DNA of 64,000 nucleotides. Origin: Brevibacillus brevis (GTDB lineage Bacteria > Bacillota > Bacilli > Brevibacillales > Brevibacillaceae). A program made the position numbers and the translations under genes. The notes beneath the pieces were generated by a model, which was not told the origin of the DNA, did not search any database, and worked only from the letters and a program-made list of their open reading frames with translations. Location: assembly GCF_900637055.1 (NCBI RefSeq), contig NZ_LR134338.1, positions 1,994,001 through 2,058,000 of the forward strand, given 5' to 3'. Positions within the stretch are counted from its first letter, which is position 1. Every line of letters starts with the position of its first letter. This document shows, one piece after another, positions 1 to 10,300 of this stretch.

Positions 1-1
1 T

Positions 2-1850
2 GCTTGGATCGAACAAGCCATTCCTAAGGAAACCGAAGCTCCTGAATATGAACAGCATGTAGTGATGCTCTGCGAACTCGGTCATATTTCATGGGAAAGC
101 ATTTCATCTCAGATAAACGGTGCGAAATTCCTAGTGTTGCAATCCGATCAGCAAGGCATAGCGGAACGATTCCAAGCGTATGCTGTTCAGGCATTTGAAG
201 AAATAAAAGCCCTTCTTCAAGCAAAGCCAAAGGGGAAGGTCCTGATTCAGATCGTTACTCCTCTCCAATCGGAACAACGGCTGTTCGCTGGAATTGCGGG
301 TCTGTTGAAAACGGCACAGATCGAAAACCCGAAAGTAATCGGACAGTTAATCCAAATCGATTCAACCGGAGATTCAGCGGGATTGGCGGAGAAGCTGAAA
401 GCAAACAGTCTTTGCCCAACCGACAGCCAGATTCGCTATCAGTTCGGGAAAAGATATATGGCGGGATGGAGTGAAGTTGCAGTTCCACAGGATGAAGCAA
501 GCATGCCGTGGAAAGACAACGGGATTTACCTGATCACAGGCGGAGCAGGTGGCTTGGGACTTATTTTTGCCGAAGAAATGGCGGAGAAAGCCCGTGGCAT
601 CACCTTGATTCTGACGGGACGCTCTGAGCTGACTGAGGAGAAGCAAGCAAAGCTTCGCAAGCTTGCGGACAACGGGACCAGAGTCGAATATCGCCAAGTG
701 GATGTCACGCAGAAACAGGCCGTGGAGGATTTGATCCAAGGTATTCAATCCGAGTTTGGCGATCTTCACGGGATCATTCACAGTGCGGGCGTGACTCGCG
801 ACAACTTTATCCTGAAGAAAACCAAAGAAGAGGTACAAGCAGTTCTCGCGCCAAAGGTTGCGGGACTGATTCGTTTAGACGAAGCGACTAAGGGACTGAA
901 TCTGGATTTCTTTGTGCTCTTTTCTTCAGCGGCTGGTAGCTTGGGCAATATGGGCCAAGCAGATTATGCGACTGCCAACGCTTTTATGGATAACTACTCC
1001 GCTTACCGTAACGAACAAATCGCACGAGGCGAACGGCAGGGTCAGACCATCTCCATCAATTGGCCGCTGTGGAAAGAGGGCGGAATGCAGGTAGATGAAG
1101 AGACAGAAAAGAGATTGTGGGACGACCTTGGCATGGTGGCTATGCAGACGGCTTCGGGTATCAACTGCTTGTATCGGGGGTTAGCTTCGGGACAAGATCA
1201 GTTGATGGTCATGGAAGGTGATCTTGTACGAATGAAGCAAAGACTGATGGGGGCAACGGCAACCTCCTTGACCTCAACAGTTCATTCGAGCAGCTTGCAA
1301 AGCGAGGTTCAGGCGTCTTTGCTGAAAATGGTCGCTGAATTGCTCAAGGTTGATAGCGATGATATGGATATCCACGCTGAGCTCCATGAGTACGGCTTTG
1401 ACCAGATTAAGCTGACCGAATTTACAAACAAGCTGAATCAAGCCTATGAGCTTGAACTGACTCCCTCTGTATTGGTAGAGTACCCGACGCTTTTTGCTGT
1501 CTCGCAACACTTGATGGATGCATACCGGGATCGACTCATACAACAGTTCCAACCAGCAGAGAGCCCAAGTACCCCTGCAAAAATGGAGAAAGAACAGCTT
1601 GTTTCCGTTGGGCAACCAGATGTGCTTCGGGCAAAAGTAAGGGAGTATCTGAAAAAGGAAATTTCTGCTGTTCTCAAGCTCCCAGTTTATAAAATTGATG
1701 AGGATGCTCCGTTGGACAAATACGGGATCGATTCGGTCATGGCGATGCAATTGACCACTCAATTGGAAAAAGCATTCGGTTCACTGTCGAAAACGTTACT
1801 CTATGAATACCAAAACATTGGGGATTTGACAGACTATCTTTTTGCACATC
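2..1850 (+). other. PKS module remainder: KR-ACP*-ACP
   Basis: End of a module whose KS lies left of the window. The KR is complete with an RD residue pair at the position of the B-type LDD motif, predicting a beta-hydroxyl. The first ACP (about 1295-1530) has Gln at the phosphopantetheine position (near 1400); the second (about 1620-1860) has YGIDS. Confidence 0.85.
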
Positions 1851-4333
1851 ATCGAGACAAAATCATCGAGATCATGGGGGCTGGGAAAACCGCAGAGACA
1901 AGTACAGCAGTGAATGTTGCTAATGTACTGCCTACTTCTGCCTCCATCACAGACCATCGCCGTCGTTTCTCGCAGTTTGTTACGCGTGAACAGGCAAAGA
2001 AACAAACAACATCTGAGCTAGACATTGCCATTATTGGTGTTTCGGGTCGCTATCCGCAGGCTTCCCATATACAAGAGTTCTGGAACAATTTGCGGGAAGG
2101 CAAGGATTGCATTACAGAAATTCCGCAAGAGCGCTGGGATCACAGCTTGTATTTTGACGAGGCTCGGAACAGCCAAGGAAAAGCCTACAGCAAATGGGGC
2201 GGCTTCATTGACGGTGTCGATCAATTCGATCCGCTGTTCTTCCATATTTCTCCTCGGGAAGCGGAAATGATGGACCCTCAAGAACGCCTTTTCCTGGAAA
2301 CCGTGTGGAATCTGCTCGAAGAGGCAGGACACACGCGAGAGGTATTACAACGTCAATATGATAATCGAGTCGGCGTCTATGTAGGGGCGATGTATCAGCC
2401 GTATCACGCCTTTGATGCGGATATGGAAAAGGGCGCTATCATTTCCCTGTCTTCCTACCATTCGATTGCCAACCGAGTCTCTTACTTCTTTAATCTGCAA
2501 GGTCCAAGCATGGCGATTGATACAGCGTGTTCTTCATCTGCCATTGCCATTTATCATGCCTGCGAAAGCTTGATTAAGGGAGAAAGCTCGCTTGCTATCG
2601 CGGGTGGCGTGAATGTTTCGATTCATCCGAAGAAATACCTGGGCTTAAGTCAGGCCCAAATGATTGGAAGCCATGCGGACAGCAGAAGCTTTGGAGATGG
2701 AGACGGATATTTACCAGCAGAAGGCGTAGGCGCTGTACTATTGAAGCCTTTGGCCAAAGCGATGGAAGATGGAGATTCCATCTTAGCCGTCATCAAATCA
2801 GCTGCGACCAATCATGGCGGACGTACCAATGGGTTTTCCGTGCCTAATCCCCAAGCACAAGCGCAATTGATAGAAGAAAATTTTGCTAGAGCGGGCATTG
2901 ATCCCCGGACGATCAGTTATGTGGAAGCCGCCGCGAATGGTTCGCTGCTGGGAGATCCGATTGAGTTGAAGGCGTTAACGAATGCTTTTTCGAAGCAGAC
3001 GGACGATGTTCAGTTTTGTGCGATTGGGTCGGTGAAATCGAATATCGGTCACGCCGAGGCAGCTTCTGGTATTTCTCAGCTGACAAAGGTGATTTTGCAG
3101 CTACAGCATCAGGAGTTGGTTCCCTCTATAAAAGCGGAGCCGTTGAACCCGCATGTCAATTTTGCAGAAACGCCTTTTTATTTGCAAAAAGATCGACAAA
3201 AGTGGGATCGACCTGTGGTGAGAATCAATGGAGAAGAACGAGAGGTTCCACGCCGGGCGACGATCAGTTCGTTTGGAGCAGGCGGGTCAAATGTTCATTT
3301 GATTCTCGAAGAGTATATTCCGCCGCAGACAGAGATGAAATCCATTTCTTCTGCCACTTCACCTCAGATCGTGGTTTTCTCGGCAAAAAATACGGAGCGA
3401 TTGCGTGCCGTTGTCCAGCAGATGCTAGCATTTGCCAAGCAGCAAGCGTTTTCCTTGGCGGATTTTGCCTATACGCTTCAAGTGAAACGAGAAGCTATGG
3501 AATGCAGGCTGGCTATGGTGGTTCAAAATCGAGATGAACTGATTCATGGATTACAGGCGTATTTGGAAGCGGTCGAACAAGGCAGCGAGCCAACTGCATC
3601 GATTCCTATCTATACAGGAGATCTTGAAGAAGACCATGCAGGAGTGAGAAATCTTCTTTCAGGCAAAGTAGGAGATACCGTATTGCAGGTTCTTTTCGCA
3701 GAAAATAATCTGGAAAAGCTTGCCCTTCATTGGACGCAGGGAGGCAAAATTCCTTGGGAATCCTTGCATCCACAAGAGCGACGCACGCTATCTCTGCCTA
3801 CCTACCCTTTTGCCAGAGAACGCTATTGGCTCTCCACTTCCGAGGGTGAGCAGGCGCAGCTTGGATCTGAAGCGATCCGTCAACCTGTGGAAAAAGCGAC
3901 GTTAGCGATTGATATCGACCCGGACAGCCCAACAGAGGAAAACATTCTGCGTGATATGGCACAATTTATCTCACGGGAATTACACCTTTCTGAGGGGCAA
4001 ATCAAGATAAACAAATATTTCTTGGACTATGGCATGGATTCGATCATGGTTACCAAGTTGATTCGTCATTTAGAGCAGCGCTGGAACATCAAAATCAGAG
4101 GGCGGGAAGTGCTGGAGAACCCGACGATGAAGTCGTTGGCTCATCTACTGGCGATAAAAATAAAAGAGTGGAGTCATAAAGAGATCGCTTCCACTACAGA
4201 TTTCGAAACAATGTCTCCGGATAGCGGTGAACGGACAGAAAATCTCGCAGTCGATATGTTGCAGAAATTCAAAGAAGGCCTGCTAAGCTTAGAAGAGATC
4301 GAACAGTTAATCGACAAAGGAGGGATGATATGA
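2..4333 (+). CDS. Trans-AT polyketide synthase, 5'-partial: KR-ACP*-ACP-KS0-ACP-docking
   Basis: The reading frame is open to the left edge, and its first 20 codons match the start of the KR structural region found in other modules here, so the true start is upstream. 1443 residues are visible. Domains: KR about 20-415 (GGAGGLG NADPH loop; Lys, FSS Ser and QADY Tyr catalytic residues present); ACP-like 432-510 with GFDQ instead of GFDS, so no phosphopantetheine serine; a normal ACP 540-620 (YGIDS); KS 673-1105; a post-KS linker without AT; ACP 1310-1385 (YGMDS); and a C-terminal helical tail (KEGLLSLEEIEQL) resembling a four-helix-bundle docking domain. The KS keeps its cysteine (DTACSSS) and NIGH motif, but EAHGTGT has become EAAANGS, so it should pass the chain on without elongation. 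That fits its place before the NRPS module of the next protein. The stop codon overlaps the next start (ATGA). Confidence 0.95.
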   Translation, partial: AWIEQAIPKETEAPEYEQHVVMLCELGHISWESISSQINGAKFLVLQSDQQGIAERFQAYAVQAFEEIKALLQAKPKGKVLIQIVTPLQSEQRLFAGIAGLLKTAQIENPKVIGQLIQIDSTGDSAGLAEKLKANSLCPTDSQIRYQFGKRYMAGWSEVAVPQDEASMPWKDNGIYLITGGAGGLGLIFAEEMAEKARGITLILTGRSELTEEKQAKLRKLADNGTRVEYRQVDVTQKQAVEDLIQGIQSEFGDLHGIIHSAGVTRDNFILKKTKEEVQAVLAPKVAGLIRLDEATKGLNLDFFVLFSSAAGSLGNMGQADYATANAFMDNYSAYRNEQIARGERQGQTISINWPLWKEGGMQVDEETEKRLWDDLGMVAMQTASGINCLYRGLASGQDQLMVMEGDLVRMKQRLMGATATSLTSTVHSSSLQSEVQASLLKMVAELLKVDSDDMDIHAELHEYGFDQIKLTEFTNKLNQAYELELTPSVLVEYPTLFAVSQHLMDAYRDRLIQQFQPAESPSTPAKMEKEQLVSVGQPDVLRAKVREYLKKEISAVLKLPVYKIDEDAPLDKYGIDSVMAMQLTTQLEKAFGSLSKTLLYEYQNIGDLTDYLFAHHRDKIIEIMGAGKTAETSTAVNVANVLPTSASITDHRRRFSQFVTREQAKKQTTSELDIAIIGVSGRYPQASHIQEFWNNLREGKDCITEIPQERWDHSLYFDEARNSQGKAYSKWGGFIDGVDQFDPLFFHISPREAEMMDPQERLFLETVWNLLEEAGHTREVLQRQYDNRVGVYVGAMYQPYHAFDADMEKGAIISLSSYHSIANRVSYFFNLQGPSMAIDTACSSSAIAIYHACESLIKGESSLAIAGGVNVSIHPKKYLGLSQAQMIGSHADSRSFGDGDGYLPAEGVGAVLLKPLAKAMEDGDSILAVIKSAATNHGGRTNGFSVPNPQAQAQLIEENFARAGIDPRTISYVEAAANGSLLGDPIELKALTNAFSKQTDDVQFCAIGSVKSNIGHAEAASGISQLTKVILQLQHQELVPSIKAEPLNPHVNFAETPFYLQKDRQKWDRPVVRINGEEREVPRRATISSFGAGGSNVHLILEEYIPPQTEMKSISSATSPQIVVFSAKNTERLRAVVQQMLAFAKQQAFSLADFAYTLQVKREAMECRLAMVVQNRDELIHGLQAYLEAVEQGSEPTASIPIYTGDLEEDHAGVRNLLSGKVGDTVLQVLFAENNLEKLALHWTQGGKIPWESLHPQERRTLSLPTYPFARERYWLSTSEGEQAQLGSEAIRQPVEKATLAIDIDPDSPTEENILRDMAQFISRELHLSEGQIKINKYFLDYGMDSIMVTKLIRHLEQRWNIKIRGREVLENPTMKSLAHLLAIKIKEWSHKEIASTTDFETMSPDSGERTENLAVDMLQKFKEGLLSLEEIEQLIDKGGMI
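2014..4150 (+). other. PKS module: KS0-ACP (non-elongating)
   Basis: KS with the active Cys codon near 2528 but EAAANGS (about 2924-2944) in place of EAHGTGT. The missing His is needed for malonyl decarboxylation, so this module should only hand the chain to the downstream NRPS condensation domain. Confidence 0.85.
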
Positions 4334-7300
4334 TGCGACGGGAAATTCTCATGGCTTACAAAGAAGGTAAGCTGTCTGCTGTGGAAGTCCAAGAGAAGCT
4401 TCTGGAGCTGGAAAACCCATCGTTTACAAGTCCTCTGTCCATCGGGCAGCAGGGATTGTGGATGTTGCAAAAAATGTCTCCTACGATGAGTGCTTATAAT
4501 GTTCCGTTATGCTTTTGCATCCGCCAGAAATGGGACGTGGTCTTATTTAAACAGGCTTGCCACCTTGTACTTAAACAGCATCCGATTTTACAGAGTTCGA
4601 TTATGGAAAAGCATGGTGTTCCGTATCTGCTTCAACGCCTGGAGCAATCGCTTGCCATTGAGCAGGAGGACATCTCAAACCTAACGTCCCAGGATGTTTT
4701 GCCATATCTCAGGCAGAAAGTAAAAGAGCCCTTTTCATTGGAAAAGGGTTCTTTGCTTCGCATTCATCTATTGTCACGTTCGGAAGAAGAGCATTTTGTC
4801 CTGATTACGATCCATCATATGATATTTGACGGACATTCTTCCTTGCTATTACTACAAGCATTGGTCCATACATATATCGAGCTAGTTGAAGGAAAGCAGC
4901 CGAAAGCAACACCGGATTCAACCGTTTACGCTGACTTCGTAAAGTGGGAACAGGACATGATGGCGAGCCCGGAAGGTGGGGAACATCGTTCTTACTGGCT
5001 GGAGCAATTGTCAGGGACGCTACCGCAACTGGAGCTTCCTACTGATCGCCCGCGTTCTTCGGCACCAAGCTTTGAGGGGCAGGTTTTTACGCACGTATTT
5101 TCACGAGAATTGAGTCAACAGGTGAAGAAGCTCTCCAAGCATTACCGCATGAACCCATCTGTTCTCTTATTAGGGATATGTAAAGCCTTATTGTATCGCT
5201 ATACAGGTCAAACAGATGTGATTGTCGGCATGCCGACGATGGGACGTCCAGAAGAGAGATTCGATTCAGTAATCGGTTATTTTGTCAATATGATTCCCAT
5301 TCGCAGTCAGGTAACAGGAGAAAAGTCTTTCTCCCAGTTCATTCGAGAATTGCAGCTTACGCTGATTGACGGGATGGATCACGCTGTCTATCCTTTTCCA
5401 GCGATGGTTCGCGAGGCAAACATTCCTCGACTTCATGGAAATTCACCTGTATTCGATATCATCTTTACGTACCAAAATTTTCTGCAATCGCAAAATTTGC
5501 AGCGGTTTTATGATGAATGTCAAAACAAGCTTGCCATCGAATTAATTGAGGGTGTTCATCAAGAGGGTGAGTATGAATTTGAGTTAGAGGTGTTTGAGCA
5601 GGAAGCCGAGTTTGTATTGAATCTGAAATACAATCCGCACGTATTTGATCAAGCGACGATACAACGGATGGCAGAGCATTATCAAAATATCGCAAACGAA
5701 GTCATCAAAAATCCTGACATCGCTTTGGATGAGATACCACTTATTTCTGCTGAAGAAGGAAACATGCTGCTCGTTGAGTGGAATGCGACTGATGCGGCAT
5801 TCCCACAGGCTTTATGCATCCATGATTTGTTCGAGAAGCGAGTCCAACAAACACCAGATGCTGTGGCTGTTGTTTATGAAAAGCAGTCGTTGACCTACCG
5901 TGAACTGGATGAACGGATTACCAAGCTGGCGATCTATTTGCAGGCCAAGGGAGCAGTTCCTGAAGCTACAGTAGGGATTTGTGTCGAACGCTCCTTGGAA
6001 ATGGTCATCGGCATTTTAGGCATTCTGAAAGCTGGCGCAGCGTATGTTCCATTGGACCCAACCTATTCCACAGAGCGATTGGCATACATGGTGGAAGACA
6101 GCAAGATCACTTTGGTGCTTACGCAAGCTCGCCTTTTGGACAAGTTATCTTCAGCCGCAGGAGAAAATACGAAATGCATCGTGCTAGACAGGGATTGGGA
6201 AGAAGTTGAACAGACAGCCCAGCGACAAAAAACGCTCAACCGGATCGTAAATTCAACCCATCTAGCTTATGTGATTTATACATCCGGAAGCACAGGGAAA
6301 CCCAAAGGGGTCATGGTTAGTCATGAAAGTATCATCAACACCCTCTTTTTCCTTGAATCTCGTTATCCCGTTATGGAGAACGATGTTTATCTGCTGAAAA
6401 CCAACTATGTGTTTGATGTTTCTTTGTCCGAGCTGTTTGGTTGGTTCATTGGTAGAGGACATCTGGTCATTCTTCCGCCACATGGGGAGAAGTCACCAGA
6501 AATGTTAGCCGAATATATCGTGAAGCATCGCGTGACTCATGTCAATTTTGTTCCAGCGATGCTGAATGTCTTCGTCAACGGCGTTGAAGCGAATCAGCCA
6601 TTCTTGCAGCATTGTCCGCTAGAATATGTGATGGTTGCGGGTGAAGCCTTTCCAAAAGAGTTGGTGAAAAAGACGGTTGCTGCTTTTCCAAAGGCGAAGA
6701 TTGAAAATATTTACGGGCCAACAGAAGCTTCCATTTATGCAGCATGGTTTTCCTGCTCTGAAAATGAACTGGTCAGCAGCAATACACCGATTGGTAGACC
6801 TGTCGCAAATACGCAACTCTACATCGTTGATCGCCATATGAATCCCGTGCCAGTTGGGGTTCCAGGAGAGCTTTGCATTGCGGGAAAAGGCTTGGCTCGT
6901 GGGTACTTGAATCGCCCAGAGCTTACCGCAGAGAAGTTTGTAGATAACCCGTTTACACCCGGAACCAAGCTGTATAAAACAGGTGATGTAACACGTTGGC
7001 TGCCTGATGGAACGATTGAGTATTTAGGCCGAATCGATCATCAAGTAAAAATTCGAGGGTTTCGAATTGAATTGGGTGAGATCGAGAGCCAACTAATGGC
7101 TCATCCACAAATCCAAAGCGTTGTCGTGTTGGTGAAAGAAGAGGGAGATCATAAACGGTTGGTTGCGTATTATGTTCCGAAAGCAGGTGCGAACCACGAA
7201 CGGCTTGAGCCCTCAAAATTACGGGATTATTTGAGGAAGAATTTGCCAGAGTATATGCTCCCGGCATTTTTTGTTGCCATGGATAAAATCCCGTTAACCG

Positions 7301-10300
7301 CTAATGGAAAAGTGGATCGTACAGAGCTGCTGAATCAAAAGCTTGTGGTAACACAGCCGAAGAAACAGAGCCTCCCGCAATCTGATATTGAGCAAAGGAC
7401 CTTGAAAATTTGGCAGGATGTCCTGAATGTAGAGGGGATCAGTACAGAAGATGGCTTTTTCGATGTGGGCGGAGACTCGATTCTCGCTACTATGGTTGTC
7501 GCCAAAATGACGGAAGAGTTTCAGTGCGATCTAAATGTGACCACTCTATTTAAGTACGTCAATATTCGAGAGATTAGCGAATATATCGCAGCACGGAAAG
7601 AGAATGAATCGGATGAGCAAGCGGATTTTGCCAATCCGAGCCAGGCAACGTATAGTGAAGGACAAGTGGAGGAGACTTATCCTGAATACTATGAGGATAG
7701 CATCGCGATTATTGGAATCTCCTGCCACTTCCCGGGAGCGAAAAATCATAGAGAGTTTTGGGAGAATTTACGAAACGGCGTAGAAAGTGTACGTTTTTTT
7801 TCTGATGAGGAAATCGATCAATTACACCTGCCTGATGAATACTTGCAGAATCCGAACTTTATTCCGGTGCAGTCCACCATTGAAGGGAAGGATCACTTCG
7901 ATCCAGGATTTTTTCACCTTTCAGCCAGAGACGCAGAATTTATGGACCCGCAGTTTCGACTGCTATTGACCCATTCATGGAAAGCATTGGAGGATGCAGG
8001 GTATACACCGAAACAAGTACCGCAGACGGGTGTATTTATGTCGGCGAGCAATAGTTATTATCAAGCGCTCTTGCCGCATTTCACCAAGGAATCACCGAAT
8101 GTTATGAAAGACCCCAATGAATATGTCTCGTGGGTTTTGGCACAAGGTGGCACCATTCCCACGATGATTTCTCATAAAATGGGGCTGAAGGGACCGAGCT
8201 TTGCCGTCCATTCCAATTGTTCTTCCTCGCTGGTCGGATTGCATCTGGCTTATCGCAGCCTGCAATCGGGAGAATCGAAAGTGGCTTTAGTAGGGGGCGC
8301 AACTATTTTCCCTACGACTTATACAGGGTATATCTATCAAGCCGGATTGAACTTTTCCAGTGATGGTCACTGCAAGACGTTTGATGCGTCAGCAGACGGC
8401 ATGATCGGTGGAGAAGGAGTCGGCGTGGTTGTTCTCAAAAAAGCTTCCGATGCGATCAAGGACGGGGATCATATTTATGCCCTCATGAGAGGAATTCGCA
8501 TCAATAATGATGGGGCAGATAAAGTCGGATTTTATGCGCCAAGTATAAAAGGTCAGGCTGAGGTGATTCAGCAAGTATTAGATGACACCAAGGTTCATCC
8601 TGAAACGATCAGCTATATCGAAGCGCATGGAACGGGCACTTATTTAGGCGATCCGATAGAATTTGCGGCGCTCAATGAAGTGTATACAAGATACACCTCC
8701 AACAAACAGTACTGCGGACTTGGATCGGTGAAAACCAATATTGGACATCTCGATACAGCTGCAGGGTTAGCAGGTTGCATTAAAGTAGCATTAAGCTTAT
8801 ACCATAATGAAATTCCTCCATCGTTAAACTATGAAAAGCCGAATCCGAATATCAATTTGGATCAATCGCCGTTTTATGTGGTTGATACGCTCAAAAAATG
8901 GGAGGACGCACCTGTTCCCCACAGAGCGGCGTTAAGTTCATTTGGTCTTGGCGGGACGAATGCCCATGCCATTTTTGAACAATGGAAGGTTGGGGCAGAA
9001 GCTAAGCGTGTCAGCGTGAGCGATGATAACAGCCATCACGTTTATTTCGTGCCGTTATCAGCTCAAAAAGATGATCGAGTCCTGGCGTATGCCCAGCAAC
9101 TCGTTGATTTCCTGAGCAACAATCATGAACGAGTCCATATAGCAGATTTGGCCTATACTCTCCAAGTGGGAAGAGAACCGATGGAGAGCAGGGCTATTTT
9201 TATTGTCAAAGATACAGCGGAACTCATTCAAAAGCTGAGTGACTTTTTGAGCGGAGAGGAACAAACAGCAGGTAGCTTTAGAGGAAACGTAAAACAAGCA
9301 AACCATGAAGTCTCCCAATTGAAAAAGAATGGGACGAATCGTGAGCTATTTACCAAGCTGTTTGCAGAAGGCAAAGGAGAAAAAGCAGCCGAGTTGTGGA
9401 GCAAGGGTCTGGATATCGAGTGGGAGGTCCTGTACAACGATGCTAAACCGCGTCGTATCAGCCTGCCTACCTATCCTTTTGCGGAGGAGTCCTATGGGGT
9501 TCCTGAGATGCATACGAAAATGAACATGAATGTATACACGGAGTCGGGAGCGGCTTCTGTACAGATTTCGCCAATCCCTTCAACAACTCCAACGCCAGAA
9601 ACGCTTCTTCTCCAACCGTGCTGGAACGAGCAGGAGATCAGCCAAAAAGCTGGTTCACCTGCTTTTGCAGAGCATCTCGTGATCCTTTGTGAATGGGCAG
9701 AGGAATTCAGAGAGCGTATCAAATCCGAAATGAACGGAGTGCGCTGCCTGGTCCTACAACCACAATCACAGCAGGAAAATATAGCAGAACGGTTCCAAGC
9801 CTACACGGTCCAGGTATTCACGGAAATCCGGCGAATCCTTGCCAATAAACCAAAAGGAAAAGTTCTGCTTCAGCTTGTTGTGCCTGACAAAGAGGAACAG
9901 CGATGCTTCTCCGCTCTCTCAGGTTTGCTGAAAACGGCGCAATTGGAGAATCCCAAGCTGATTGGACAGCTTATTGAAGTCCAAGCAGAGGACAATCCAG
10001 CGGAATTGGTTCATAAGCTGCAGCAAAACAGCACCGATGAGAAAAATAAGCATATTCGTTATCGGGATGGCAAGCGATGGGTGAGCGGCTGGAAAGGGAT
10101 GGAATCCTCTCAGCCAGCGGAGCATGTATGGAAAGATGAAGGCATTTATCTGATTACTGGCGGTGCTGGCGGATTAGGCTTGATTTTTGCCAAGGAAATC
10201 GCACAGAGAACTGTGGGAGCGACTGTGATTATCACGGGTCGTTCTCCCTTGGATGAAGAAAAGACAGCCAAATGCAGCGAATTAAAAGCACGGGGAGCCA

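Noticed and set aside
374-838. Long antisense frames inside the PKS genes (also 13843-15123 on the minus strand, 426 codons)
   Set aside because: They lie opposite highly conserved KR/DH domains, recur at equivalent places in other modules and have no ribosome binding site; they are shadows of the real genes.
9000-9500. Acyltransferase domains after the KSs
   Set aside because: The regions after each KS contain only the short trans-AT linker; no GHSxG active-site motif or AT-length segment is present in any module.
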